Part shown: piece by piece, positions 8,282-17,185 of the stretch
How the letters are laid out: every line of letters starts with the position of its first letter
Position numbering within the stretch: the first letter of the stretch is position 1
Assembly (NCBI RefSeq): GCF_002237595.1
Contig: NZ_CP022529.1
Span: 2,666,001 to 2,730,000, forward strand
Reading direction: 5' to 3'
Length of the DNA stretch: 64,000 bases
Origin: Labrenzia sp. VG12
Lineage (GTDB): Bacteria > Pseudomonadota > Alphaproteobacteria > Rhizobiales > Stappiaceae
Made by a program: the position numbers and the translations under genes
The notes under the pieces: model-generated
Told to the model about the DNA's origin: nothing
What the model saw: the letters and a program-made list of their open reading frames with translations, nothing else
Database searches by the model: none

Positions 8282-8656
8282 TTACCGGCCTTCCTGGAAC
8301 AGTCCGTAGAATGTCGCACACTGCAGGACGAGCACACCGTTCATGGTCGTGGAATTCATGTCGATGACGATTTCCGCATAGGCGCCATCGACGCCCTTGA
8401 TGTATTCCAGCTGGGTCTTGCACTCATCGAGACCACCATCGGACTCGATCAGGATCTCGTCGCTCATGCCGCCGGTCGGCACGACCTTCAACGTCATGGC
8501 AGCCGGGTCTTCATCAACATGGTCTGCCATGGTGATCGCCAGAATGTCCTTGCCGGCGATGCGGTAGGTCAGGAACTGCTGATAGGCAGACGCTGTCCCG
8601 GCCAGACAGAATCCGAGCAGCAAGGCATTCAGGCGGGTCACAAGTCGCATTCGCAT
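8282..8656 (-). CDS. small secreted protein of unknown function
   Basis: A 124-residue protein with a clear signal peptide (MRMRLVTRLNALLLGFCLAG, cleavage near ASA-YQQ). The mature part is about 100 residues, acidic, with two Cys (DECKTQ and LQCATF) likely forming one disulfide. The start is the ATG preceded by GGGAG 9 bases upstream; the open frame reaches further upstream to 8728 but would bury the signal peptide. No family recognised. It is convergent with the DUF1176 gene, leaving 88 bp between the stops. Confidence 0.75.
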   Translation of the reverse strand: MRMRLVTRLNALLLGFCLAGTASAYQQFLTYRIAGKDILAITMADHVDEDPAAMTLKVVPTGGMSDEILIESDGGLDECKTQLEYIKGVDGAYAEIVIDMNSTTMNGVLVLQCATFYGLFQEGR

Positions 8657-8857
8657 CGGTTTCTCCCACTGGAACGAAGGTCGCTTGCCATTGGTGCATA
8701 GTCCGGCGCCGGAACAAAGAGCTTTCACAGGCTGTCACGAAATTGCCGAGAAACGCCTGCTTTCCGGTGCGAGGCTTGATTCCGGGCGGCAAGCCCGGCA
8801 CTCTTCGGCCCATGGTCAAATCTGCCGATAAGAGCGGAGGACACCTGGGAGGAACCA

Positions 8858-9760
8858 ATGACAAAGATCTTGCTGCCCGGGCGTTTGCCCGCGCTTGTAG
8901 TCGCCCTGTTTCTTGTACCGCTGATGCTGCCGAGCAAATTCGTACAGGGACCAGCTGTCGCGCAGACGGTCACTTTCGAATTGCCGCGCGCTCCGCTGAC
9001 GCCGCTGCAACAGAAACGTCTGAAGACAACAGCCACGAACCTGTCCCAGGGTCATTTCTCTGGTGACCTGCGTCTGCCGAAGGGAGACGGGCCACATCCC
9101 GCGGTCGTTGTGATCAGGACCTGCCATGATGCGGACTACTACGCTCCCTGGCTCGAGCAGCTCGAGAACTGGGGCTATGCGACCCTGTCCTTTTCCCGGT
9201 GCCAGCCCCCGGATCTTGTACCGGACGATGCCGAAATTCCGGCGCTGGACTGGAAACGCGGGTCGCTGGCAGCGCTCGGTGCCCTGCTCTACCTGGCAGA
9301 CCGGCCTGAGATCGACGCCGACAGGATTGCCATCATGTCCTGGTCACGTCTTGGAATGATCCCGCTCAGCACCTTGCAATATGAAGGCTTTGCGCAGTTT
9401 TTCGAAGCGAAGTTCGCTGCCGGCGTCGCGCTCTACCCTTTCTGCTCCTTTGCCCGTGGCCCGCATATGGGACCGATCCTGATCGTTTCCGGCAAGGAGG
9501 ACGACTGGGTCGACAACACGGTCTGCCATCGCGTGGCCGCCGAAAGCAGCTCGGACGAACATCCGGTCAGGGCGGTCTTTCTGGAAGATGCCGTGCACGG
9601 CTTTGACATAGCGGCTTTCGGCGCTCCCAGAGCCGTCGAAGCTGCGGTCATAAATCCGGATCGGTTTGCTGCCGGCGGCGGCACACTCGGGTATAATCCG
9701 GCCGCCGCAAAAGAAGCCCAAGTGGAAATTCGGCAGTTCCTGGACCGGTATCTGAGATAG
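8858..9760 (+). CDS. exported dienelactone-hydrolase-like alpha/beta hydrolase
   Basis: A 300-residue protein with an N-terminal hydrophobic signal segment (residues 6-35). The fold signature is visible: HPAVVVIRTC strand, IDADRIAIMSWS before the nucleophile elbow, ILIVSGKEDDWV with the putative catalytic Asp, and EDAVHGFD with the catalytic His. The elbow reads S-W-S-R-L (Ser163 centre) rather than the usual G-x-S/C-x-G, so activity is uncertain. GGAGG lies just upstream of the ATG. Substrate unknown; probably a periplasmic esterase-like enzyme or a degenerate member. Confidence 0.82.
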   Translation: MTKILLPGRLPALVVALFLVPLMLPSKFVQGPAVAQTVTFELPRAPLTPLQQKRLKTTATNLSQGHFSGDLRLPKGDGPHPAVVVIRTCHDADYYAPWLEQLENWGYATLSFSRCQPPDLVPDDAEIPALDWKRGSLAALGALLYLADRPEIDADRIAIMSWSRLGMIPLSTLQYEGFAQFFEAKFAAGVALYPFCSFARGPHMGPILIVSGKEDDWVDNTVCHRVAAESSSDEHPVRAVFLEDAVHGFDIAAFGAPRAVEAAVINPDRFAAGGGTLGYNPAAAKEAQVEIRQFLDRYLR

Positions 9761-9779
9761 GCCGCTGGAAGGGGACCGG

Positions 9780-9804
9780 TTAACCATATCGTCAAAATGG
9801 TTAA
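9780..9804. promoter_or_regulatory. inverted pair of CtrA-type TTAACCAT motifs
   Basis: TTAACCAT (9780-9787) and its reverse complement ATGGTTAA (9797-9804) are separated by 9 bp. TTAACCAT is the known short CtrA motif of Caulobacter. A second near-consensus long site, TTAA-N7-TAAAC, lies at 9899-9914. All precede the coiled-coil gene. Confidence 0.5.
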
Positions 9805-9898
9805 AATGCCGGGGATATCTGTCTTTTTGGGGTAACACTTGCCGATGTATTCTGCAGGCCGATTTGTGTGAGTCGTTGAATTCGCACACCCTCATGGG

Positions 9899-9914
9899 TT
9901 AAGAAAGAGTAAAC
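9899..9914 (+). promoter_or_regulatory. near-consensus long CtrA box
   Basis: TTAA, 7 bases, then TAAAC, against the consensus TTAA-N7-TTAAC (one mismatch). It lies 53 bp upstream of the start codon of the coiled-coil gene. Confidence 0.4.
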
Positions 9915-9966
9915 GTATTGCGTATCTTTCGCCGGGCGGCGCCGGCGCGGAAGTCAGGAGACAGGA

Positions 9967-11457
9967 ATGGGCATTTTCTCGAAATCCTCGCGCCCGGGCG
10001 ACGGTCAGGAGCAGCAGGTCGAGACCAGGACAGAGGCGACCCCGGCCCCGGACACAGCTGAAGTGTCCGAAAAGGCCAATGTCGAGCAGCTTTCGCCTTT
10101 CGCCCTGAAGATGCAGGAGAAGATGAACCAGCTGGACGGGCTGAAGTCCCGGGTTGGTGGTCTCAATCAAACCTTCGAGCAGATGCAGGCTTTCGCCATG
10201 GAAAGCCAGACATCCATCCGCATGATGTCGGAATTTCTCGAGGTCTCCCGTTCAAGCGTTGAAACCGAAGTCCGGCTGAAATCGGAAAACGCGAAAATCT
10301 CGACCGACCTGCTCGATGCCGAGCACAAGGTCAAGACGCTGACCACGCAGCTGGAAGACGCCCAGGCGGAAGTCCATTCCCTGCGCAAGCGCGCAACGGA
10401 AACCCGCACGGCGCTGGAAACCGCGCGCAATGACATTGTCTCGATCCGCGACAACAACAAGAAGGTCAACGAGGAGTACCGTCTGCAGAGTGCCACCCTG
10501 GTCGAAGCGAATTCCCAGGTGGCCGACCTTTCCGGTCAGCTCAACGATCTGAAGGCCAAGTTCGAGACCCTTGAGAAACACGCTGAAAGCCTCGGTTCCG
10601 ATCTGGAAGCTGTCCGGCACCGCGAAAAGGAACTGCAGCAGAACCTCTCTGAAAGCGCCAAGCTGCTGGAAGACGAGGTACGCAAGAACAACCAGGTCAC
10701 CAGCGAACTCGAGGCCGTCAAACGCGAGCTGGGTGAATTCCGAAACGACAATATCGACCTGAAGTCCCATCTGGACGTCGCCAACCAGGAACTGGTCTAT
10801 GCCAAGTCCCGGCTGGAAGAAGAACAGCGCAAGCACGACAACGAGGTTTATGCGCTCAACGCGGAAATCGAGAACCTCTCCTCCCAGCGCCGCATCGGTG
10901 CGCAATCCCTGCAGGAAATGGCGCGCGAGAACTCCACGCTGAAGGAGCGCAGCCGGGATCTGCTGAAGCGCATGCAGGAAATCGAGCACCTGCTCGACAG
11001 CGCGCAGAAGAACCACGAGAAAGACCGCAACGAGCTGATGGCAACCACCGCCAAGCTGCGTGAACTCAATCTGCGTTACAATTCGGCCCTGACGGACCTC
11101 AATCACCAGCGCAACCAGAACCAGAAATTCGCCGACAATCTGGAAGACCTGATCGAAGAGAACAAGCGTCTGCAGCGTTACAAGATCCAGGTCGACACCG
11201 CCAACGAGCAGATCGTTCAGCTCAAGTCGGTCATCGCGAACTACCAGATGGCAATGGAAGGCAGAGGACCGGCAGAAGAACTCGGCCTGACCGAAACCAC
11301 GGATCCGGCCAGCGATCTCGGGATCACCGAACCGCTGTCGACCGACCTGGAGCCAATGGATATCGACGACCTGACCATGGATCCGGAAACCGACAACGGA
11401 CCGGACGATGACAAGCCGGGTGGCGGCGACGACAAGGTCGTGAAACTGCGCGACTGA
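9967..11457 (+). CDS. large coiled-coil protein, SMC-like heptads
   Basis: A 496-residue cytoplasmic protein (no signal peptide or membrane helix). Residues 1-45 are charged and disordered-looking. From about 50 to 430 there is almost unbroken heptad-type coiled coil (for example LLDAEHKVKTLTTQLEDAQAE), and the C-terminal 65 residues are strongly acidic with many Asp and Pro. No ATPase or enzyme domain. Such proteins commonly serve as cytoskeletal or polar scaffolds, but no specific family is recognised. The ATG follows TCAGGAGACAGGA. The gene is monocistronic, with CtrA-like motifs upstream and a strong terminator downstream, which suggests cell-cycle-linked expression (inference). Confidence 0.85.
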   Translation: MGIFSKSSRPGDGQEQQVETRTEATPAPDTAEVSEKANVEQLSPFALKMQEKMNQLDGLKSRVGGLNQTFEQMQAFAMESQTSIRMMSEFLEVSRSSVETEVRLKSENAKISTDLLDAEHKVKTLTTQLEDAQAEVHSLRKRATETRTALETARNDIVSIRDNNKKVNEEYRLQSATLVEANSQVADLSGQLNDLKAKFETLEKHAESLGSDLEAVRHREKELQQNLSESAKLLEDEVRKNNQVTSELEAVKRELGEFRNDNIDLKSHLDVANQELVYAKSRLEEEQRKHDNEVYALNAEIENLSSQRRIGAQSLQEMARENSTLKERSRDLLKRMQEIEHLLDSAQKNHEKDRNELMATTAKLRELNLRYNSALTDLNHQRNQNQKFADNLEDLIEENKRLQRYKIQVDTANEQIVQLKSVIANYQMAMEGRGPAEELGLTETTDPASDLGITEPLSTDLEPMDIDDLTMDPETDNGPDDDKPGGGDDKVVKLRD

Positions 11458-11486
11458 TCCCGGTCACCGACGCAAAGAACAGTCAG

Positions 11487-11518
11487 CCCCCGGACCAGCG
11501 TCCGGGGGTTTGTTTTTT
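11487..11518 (+). terminator. intrinsic terminator of the coiled-coil gene
   Basis: Perfect 9-bp stem CCCCCGGAC / GTCCGGGGG with a 4-base loop, followed by TTTGTTTTTT, 30 bp after the stop codon. Confidence 0.9.
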
Positions 11519-11549
11519 GCAGACCGAGCCGAAGCGACGTGCGATGGTG

Positions 11550-12548
11550 CTACAAGGCTGCACGCAGCTTTCGGGCCCTTGCGCAATAGACATCATGGAG
11601 CGCGCGCAACTCGGCCTCGACACTGCCTGACTGCCTGTAGCCGAGACCGCGAATTCTGGTGTCATCGATCCGGCAGGCGGCGACGTTCGCGAGCCGGTCA
11701 CGCAGAAAATGCCGGCCGGCGCTCCTGCCGGTGACCTCGGAGACACGATCTGCCACATCCAGGACCGTCAGGTCTTCGGCCCCGGACACGTTGTAGACCT
11801 GGAGATTGTCCTGGCCGGGCGCGGTGAGAGCCAGGGCGATGGCGTTGGCCAGGTCGCCCACGGGCAGGAAGGTTCTTTCCTGATGACCGGATCCCTCGAT
11901 CGTCAGACGCTGGCCCAACAGGGCACGCATGACAAAACGCGGAAACAGCTTTTCAGGATTCTGTCCGGCCCCGACGGCGTTGGTCGGCCGCAGGATGGTT
12001 GCCTGGAGCCCCTGGTGTGAGGCCATCATCACGGCTTCCTCCGCCATGGCCTTCGACGAGGCATAGGGCGTTACAGGGCGCAGCGCTGCCTCTTCGCGCA
12101 GAGGATCGAGCGCGGGGCCGTAGACTTCGCTTGAGCTGACGTGAATGAAGCGTTTGACCCCTGCTTTCAGTGCTTCGCCAAGCAAGGTTTCTGTGCCGGC
12201 GACGTTGACATCGAAGAACAGGTCCGGTTCCGCGTAGGCCCGGGGACCATGCGTCTCCGCCGCCAGGTGAATGACGGCATCGCATTCGTGAAGGGCAGCT
12301 GCGACGTCAATGCGGGACCGGATATCACCGCGTATGACCGGCAGCTCGCCTGCTTCGCCGGCCGGAGCCAGTCTGCGGAAATCAGCGGCATAGGACACAC
12401 GATCCAGGATCACGGTCTCCGCAACGTTTTCAAGTCTTGCAACCCGTCGAAACACTTGCGAACCAATGAAGCCGAGGCCACCGGTGATCACCACCTTGCG
12501 GAACAAGTTGTCCTGTTTAGAAGCAGCTGACATTTCTTCACGTTCCAT
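11550..12548 (-). CDS. NAD-dependent epimerase/dehydratase (extended SDR)
   Basis: A 332-residue extended short-chain dehydrogenase. It has the N-terminal Rossmann motif GGLGFIGSQ (about residues 23-31), HLAAETHGPRAY, SSSEVYG with the catalytic Ser/Thr region, and YASSKAMAE with the catalytic Tyr-x-x-x-Lys. The best resemblance is to dTDP-glucose 4,6-dehydratase or UDP-glucose epimerase relatives that modify nucleotide sugars for envelope polysaccharides; the exact substrate cannot be told. A shorter start (12533, MSAASK) preceded by GAAGAA is equally possible. There is no polysaccharide gene cluster around it. It is convergent with the coiled-coil gene. Confidence 0.88.
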   Translation of the reverse strand: MEREEMSAASKQDNLFRKVVITGGLGFIGSQVFRRVARLENVAETVILDRVSYAADFRRLAPAGEAGELPVIRGDIRSRIDVAAALHECDAVIHLAAETHGPRAYAEPDLFFDVNVAGTETLLGEALKAGVKRFIHVSSSEVYGPALDPLREEAALRPVTPYASSKAMAEEAVMMASHQGLQATILRPTNAVGAGQNPEKLFPRFVMRALLGQRLTIEGSGHQERTFLPVGDLANAIALALTAPGQDNLQVYNVSGAEDLTVLDVADRVSEVTGRSAGRHFLRDRLANVAACRIDDTRIRGLGYRQSGSVEAELRALHDVYCARARKLRAAL

Positions 12549-12631
12549 AATGGCACAAATCCTGAGAGGCGCGGTCGTTCACCGGTCTCTCAGCAGAATT
12601 CATGCCAGCGCTGTTCCGTGAAAAGACAAGA

Positions 12632-12650
12632 GCCCGGGCAAGACCCGGGC
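12632..12650 (-). terminator. probable terminator of clpS
   Basis: 7-bp stem GCCCGGG / CCCGGGC with a 5-base loop, 30 bp past the clpS stop on the minus strand, followed there by CTTGTCTTTTC, a weak T tract. Confidence 0.6.
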
Positions 12651-12680
12651 CTGCAAATGCCAGATTTTTCCTGAAAAGAC

Positions 12681-12983
12681 CTATTCCGGTTCGACGGTGA
12701 ATTGCAGAGGGTAGCCGAGCTGGCCAGCTGCATCGATCGCCCGGGTTGCCTTGGTTTCAGCAACGTCTCTCGGATAGACGGAGACAACGCAGGCCCCCTT
12801 CTGATGCGCGGTCATCATCACCACTTCCGCCTGCGCGGCGTCCAGCCGGAATTCGGCCTTCAGGATCAGGGTGACAAATTCCCGTGGCGTATAGTCGTCA
12901 TTGAGCAGAATGACCTTGTAGAGGTTCGGTTTCTGAACCTTGGTCTTCTGCTTCAGTCTCGGTTTCAGATCGATGTTACTCAT
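12681..12983 (-). CDS. clpS: ATP-dependent Clp protease adaptor ClpS
   Basis: A 100-residue ClpS adaptor, which binds N-degron substrates and delivers them to ClpAP. The core NDDYTPREFVTLIL, the helix QAEVVMMTAHQKG, and DVAETKATRAI are diagnostic; the protein ends QFTVEPE. The N-terminal tail of about 20 residues, needed for ClpA handling in known ClpS proteins, is basic here. There is no clpA next to it. Many alphaproteobacteria carry two ClpS paralogues; whether this is ClpS1 or ClpS2 is not decided. The ribosome binding site is weak (AGG at -12). Confidence 0.95.
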   Translation of the reverse strand: MSNIDLKPRLKQKTKVQKPNLYKVILLNDDYTPREFVTLILKAEFRLDAAQAEVVMMTAHQKGACVVSVYPRDVAETKATRAIDAAGQLGYPLQFTVEPE

Positions 12984-13200
12984 GGCACTGGCCTAAGCTG
13001 TCGCCTCATGGGTCGCGTCGAGCGATTTAACCTGGGGTCCTGTTGTCCCCGGCATTCACTGCCGGTTCTTTTCTTAAGGCCTTGCAGCGGAAGGGCGGAA
13101 CCTGTCCACCCGATTCTCCAACCGGCCTGTTGTGATGCCACTATAGTGCATTGCGAAATCGATGAAAACATGACGATTGCCGCAAACACCGTCACCTTTC

Positions 13201-13230
13201 AAAACAAAACCCCCGCGCCGGGCGCGAGGG
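13201..13230 (-). terminator. terminator of the chemoreceptor gene
   Basis: On the minus strand CCTCGCGC-CCG-GCGCGGGGG is followed by TTTTGTTTTG, beginning 28 bp after the chemoreceptor stop codon. Confidence 0.8.
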
Positions 13231-13257
13231 TAACGATTGTTCTTGAAGTTCCGTAGC

Positions 13258-14892
13258 TTAGACCGCAGCGACCTGATTAAGGAAACCGTCGATGCGCTGC
13301 GCTAGCTGGCGGGTGTTGTCGGCCACTTCGGAAGACGTACGCGATACGTCACCGGCAGATTGCGATGTGTCGTCCACGGCGGATTTCACGCCGGTCATGT
13401 TCTCGCTGATCTCGCGGGTGCCGGAGGCAACTTCCTGGATCGAGCTGCTGATTTCGGCCGTTGCAGATCCCTGCTGCTCGAGAGCCGCGGTGATGGAGGT
13501 GGTGAACTCGTTCACCTTCACCATGATGTTGGCGATCTCTTCAATGGCGGCTACGGAGTCGGAAGACGCGCCCTGGATGGCATTGATCTGGGCGGAGATT
13601 TCCTCGGTTGCCTTGGAGGTCTGTGTCGCCAGTTCCTTGACTTCAGCGGCAACAACCGCAAAGCCCTTGCCGGCTTCACCGGCACGCGCGGCCTCGATGG
13701 TGGCGTTCAGCGCCAGGAGATTGGTCTGTTCGGCAATATCCTGGATCAGCTGCAGAACCGCACCGATCTTCTGGGCCGAGGAGGCAAGGCTTGCCACCTG
13801 CTCGTTGGCCGAGGTCGCCTTGGCGTTTGCAGTCGACACCACGTCGCTTGTTTCAGCAATCTGGCGCGAGATTTCACCGATTGAGGCAGACAGCTCTTCG
13901 GAAGCCGAGGCAACCGTCTGGACACTGGCATAGGCCTGCTCGGTGGCAGCAGCCACGGAGGCAGTCCGCTCTGTGTTGCTGCTGGACAGATCCATGAGAA
14001 TGGACGAGATCGTTCCCATGTTCTCGGTGGACTCGGTCACCGGCTGAAGCAGGCGCTGGCTGTCGTCCCGGAACCCGGAAATCAGCTGCTCCAGGGAAGC
14101 CTGACGCTGACGTTCGTTTTCGATGTTCTGCTGCTGCTCTTCTTCAAGCTCGCGCTGACGCAGACCGTTGTCCCGGAAAACTTCGACGGTACGTGCCATC
14201 TGACCCATTTCATCCACACGCTCAACATAGGGGATGTTGATGTCGTAATTTCCGTCGGACAGCGTGGTCATGGTTTCGGACAGATTGCCGATCTGGCCGG
14301 TAATTCGGCGGATCAGTGCGACCAGAACGAGGGACACGGCAACGATGGCAATCAGCGTGATGATCAACGCGGTCATCAGGGCTTCGCTGCGTGCGGCTTC
14401 AATTCCGGCAAGGTCGAAACCGACATAGATGTAACCAAGCGTGTCGACCTTGTCGCCATCGCTGCGGGTGATCGGCTTGATGCCGATCTCGTAGCTGGCA
14501 TCACTGAAGAAAGCCGTTGTCTGGCTGGCATTTTCGCCGCGCATTGTTTCGGGGATCAGGCTGACGAGCGCTTCCGCTTCACCGCCTTCCTGGCGCATCA
14601 GCGACGCGAAGATATCGCCGTTCGCCTCCTGGACGACGGCCCAGTCGAAATTCTTGTTGTCGAGCAGAGGAGCCAGCAGGCTGTTGGCCAGATCCTGATC
14701 GAAGTCCCAGATCGCATTGCCAAGCGCCTGGTTGGTCAGGTTTGCGCTCATGCTGATCTGTTGTTCGAATGCATCCTGCACCGCCGACACGCGCTGGGTC
14801 GAGGTAATATAGGCAAAAGCGACAAACGCGACTGCAACGACAGCGACAATTGGCACCGTGGTGGTGAATTTCACAGATTGCCAGAACTTCAT
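13258..14892 (-). CDS. methyl-accepting chemotaxis protein
   Basis: A 544-residue transmembrane chemoreceptor. First transmembrane helix at about residues 8-30, a periplasmic sensing region of about 140 residues (single-Cache-like size; ligand unknown), second helix at about 170-195, HAMP domain at about 195-250, then a long cytoplasmic coiled coil. The signalling tip reads LLALNATIEAARAGE, with AVVAAEVKELATQT after it. There is no C-terminal CheR/CheB-docking pentapeptide. The ATG start has TTGGGGGA upstream; a GTG at 14919 is possible but less likely. No che genes are nearby, so this is an orphan receptor feeding a pathway encoded elsewhere. Confidence 0.94.
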   Translation of the reverse strand: MKFWQSVKFTTTVPIVAVVAVAFVAFAYITSTQRVSAVQDAFEQQISMSANLTNQALGNAIWDFDQDLANSLLAPLLDNKNFDWAVVQEANGDIFASLMRQEGGEAEALVSLIPETMRGENASQTTAFFSDASYEIGIKPITRSDGDKVDTLGYIYVGFDLAGIEAARSEALMTALIITLIAIVAVSLVLVALIRRITGQIGNLSETMTTLSDGNYDINIPYVERVDEMGQMARTVEVFRDNGLRQRELEEEQQQNIENERQRQASLEQLISGFRDDSQRLLQPVTESTENMGTISSILMDLSSSNTERTASVAAATEQAYASVQTVASASEELSASIGEISRQIAETSDVVSTANAKATSANEQVASLASSAQKIGAVLQLIQDIAEQTNLLALNATIEAARAGEAGKGFAVVAAEVKELATQTSKATEEISAQINAIQGASSDSVAAIEEIANIMVKVNEFTTSITAALEQQGSATAEISSSIQEVASGTREISENMTGVKSAVDDTSQSAGDVSRTSSEVADNTRQLAQRIDGFLNQVAAV

Positions 14893-15230
14893 AATGTCCC
14901 CCAATAAGGTTTGTTTCACTAATACGGGGACTGTCCAAAAAATGTCTTAATCAGGCTGCGATTTGCCTGAATCACGATGACTTTTCTCTAAACATCTTTT
15001 GGCTTTTCAGTAGATGTATCTTCGACTGACCTAAACCAATACGCGAACAATCGCAAATTGTGCCTATGCAGTTCTCCGAGTTCGGCACCTGACATAACGC
15101 CACCTTTCACAGCACCTACGGAAATCAACCCACTTCGATCGCACAGCGAAATTCTGCGTGGGCCAATCCAATTGCTGACGACCCGCGTATCGATCACAGT
15201 CCGAACTGAACGCGACACGAGGAGGTCGTC
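14893..15230. other. intergenic region between chemoreceptor and chalcone-isomerase-like gene
   Basis: A relatively AT-rich stretch of 338 bp between divergent genes, presumably holding both promoters. The only possible gene is a 35-codon minus-strand frame (14988-15095), with AGGTGG 5 bases before its ATG. It resembles nothing I recognise, so I do not call it. Confidence 0.5.
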
Positions 15231-15797
15231 ATGATCTTGACCCCGAATACGATGCCCCGCCGCGGCAAGACGATAGGCGCTCTGCTGCTCGGTCTGTTTC
15301 TGACACTATCCCTGCCAACGTCTTCAGCCCTTGCCGACCTTGGCGCTGCCGCCCGCTCCGTGCCGTCGGCCCAACTGGTCGGCAAGGGGCGCATGACCTA
15401 TCTCGGGTTCAAGGTTTTCGATGCAGAGCTCTATGCACCGCGCGGCACATACAGCGCGTCGTCCCCGTTTGCCCTGAAGCTGACTTACCTTCGCAACTTC
15501 AAGGGCGACGCAATTGCCGAGAGCTCCGTCAAGGAGATGCGCCGCCAGGGCGGCGTTTCCAAAGGCCAGCTCGCCTCCTGGGAAAAGCAGATGCAGGCGA
15601 TCTTTCCAAACGTCTCCAAGGGCCAGTCGATCACCGGTGTGCGAACCTCCGGCGGAAGCACTGTGTTTTACATCGGCAACAGGAAGCTCGGCACTATCAG
15701 TGATCCGGCCTTCACCAGGAAATTCTTTGCGATCTGGCTCGGCAACAACACCCGAAATCCGCAGCTGCGCGCGCGTCTCGTCGGGGCCGGTTCGTGA
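15231..15797 (+). CDS. exported chalcone-isomerase-like protein
   Basis: A 188-residue protein with a signal peptide (about residues 1-35, ending SSALA) and a chalcone_3-type domain. This family has the chalcone-isomerase fold without proven enzyme activity in bacteria. Typical are the N-terminal GKGRMTYLGFKVFDAELYAP, the central LTYLRNFKGDAIAESSVKEM and the C-terminal FFAIWLGNNT. Strong ribosome binding site (GAGGAGG). Its stop overlaps the GTG start of the MFS gene by 4 bases, so the two are translationally coupled. In other proteobacteria this protein often sits with an MFS transporter and cyclopropane-fatty-acid-synthase-type genes; only the MFS partner is present here. Confidence 0.88.
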   Translation: MILTPNTMPRRGKTIGALLLGLFLTLSLPTSSALADLGAAARSVPSAQLVGKGRMTYLGFKVFDAELYAPRGTYSASSPFALKLTYLRNFKGDAIAESSVKEMRRQGGVSKGQLASWEKQMQAIFPNVSKGQSITGVRTSGGSTVFYIGNRKLGTISDPAFTRKFFAIWLGNNTRNPQLRARLVGAGS

Positions 15798-17151
15798 CAA
15801 AAGCGTTTGGCGGGGCCGAGGCCCCGCAGCAAGCAAATGACAACCGGGCATTCCAAGAGAAGCCCGAAGACGACAACGGGCCTGCACACCTTCGCTGGCC
15901 AGACCTTTTTGCTTATGGCGCGATGGCCTTCCCCCTGGCTTTTGCAGGTCTTCCGATCTACCTCCACGCGCCGGACTTCTATGCCGTCACCATGGAGCAA
16001 TCCGTTACGCTGCTCGGGACAGTGCTTCTGGTGCTGCGCCTTGTCGATGCCGTGCAGGATCCGATTATTGGCAGCCTTAGCGACCACTTTCACAGCTCCA
16101 GAGCCACTATCCTCGCCCTGGGAGCCGTTCTTCTCGGTGTCGGCTTCTGGATGCTGTTTCATCCCGTTTCCTCCCTGACGCTCGTCTGGTTTGCCGCTTC
16201 TGTCTTGATCTGCACGACGGGGTTCTCTGTTGTTTCCATCAATTTTCAGGCGCTTGGCGGATTGTGGCGAACACGGTCTGCAGACCGGACCGGCGTGACC
16301 GCCAGCCGCGAGGCTTTCGGGCTGGTCGGACTTCTGGTGGCAGCCGTCGCACCGCCAGTCCTCATGCACCTGTCAGGTCCCCAGGACGCTTTTCACTGGC
16401 TGGCAATCTCCTACCTGCCGCTTCTGGCGCTTGCCTACTGGCTGCTCGTGCGCTGGATGCACAAAGCCCCCTGACAGTGCCGGAGACGACGCAACAGGGT
16501 GTCGGGTGGTGGAGACTGATGCGAGACCGCTGGCGCGGAACCTTCTTCGCGCTCACGGCGCTGAACACGTTTGCAAGCGCCATCCCGGCCGTACTTGTGC
16601 TGTTTTTCATTCGCGACCGTCTCGGCGCTGAAGCCTATACAGGACTGTTCTTGTTGATTTATTTCCTGTCGGGCGCCTTATCGATGCCGCTCTGGACACG
16701 CCTTGCAAGAAAGTTCGGCAAGATACGAACCTGGCAGATGTCTCTTGGCGCTGCTGTCCTGACCTTTTGCTGGGCGGTTTTGCTCCAACAGGGAGACATC
16801 GCTGCCTATGCGGCTGTCTGCGCTTTTTCCGGCCTTGCGCTCGGCGCGGATCTGGCTCTGCCGCCTGCGATCCTCGCCGATCACATCGATGCCGACGGGC
16901 GGCAGGCAGACGCCTCCCGCCTGTTCTCGATCATGGCATTCCTGTCGAAATCGGCGCTGGCCCTGGCAACCGGCCTGGCTCTTCCCCTGCTTGGCCTGTT
17001 CGGGTATCAGCCCAACGCGCCCATGACCCTGGAGCTGAACTTCGTGCTCAGCCTCACCTATGCCGGCATTCCCTGCATATTAAAACTCAGCGCCCTGATC
17101 GGTCTCATCGTGGTCGAAAAAGACCTTGCCCGGAACCGTTCGCCCGTGTGA
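15794..17151 (+). pseudogene. MFS transporter (MelB/GPH-like), interrupted by a frameshift
   Basis: Two overlapping frames together make a normal 12-helix MFS_2-type transporter of about 450 residues. The first (15794-16474) covers the N-terminal six helices, ending LVRWMHKAP-stop. The second continues in another frame from about 16466 (PLTVPETTQQ onwards) to 17151. One extra C in the CCCCC run at 16467-16471 would join them exactly (KAP-LTVPE). So the gene carries a one-base deletion: a sequencing error in a homopolymer, a recent pseudogene, or, less likely, a recoding site. The start GTG overlaps the stop of the chalcone-isomerase-like gene. Substrate unknown. Confidence 0.85.
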
Positions 17152-17185
17152 GCCTGAACCATCGTCGAAACCGTCTGGTGCTTCC

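Noticed and set aside
8782..8798. CCGGGC-GGCAA-GCCCGG hairpin as a terminator
   Set aside because: No T tract on either strand and it lies between two divergent starts.
12980..13195. 71-codon minus-strand frame upstream of clpS
   Set aside because: Composition looks non-coding and it lies in the clpS leader.
14988..15218. 76-codon minus-strand frame upstream of the chemoreceptor
   Set aside because: A plausible ribosome binding site exists for an internal 35-codon version, but there is no similarity, conservation evidence or context to call a gene.
16440..16480. Programmed -1 frameshift in the MFS gene
   Set aside because: No proper X-XXY-YYZ slippery heptamer or downstream structure is evident; a plain indel is simpler.
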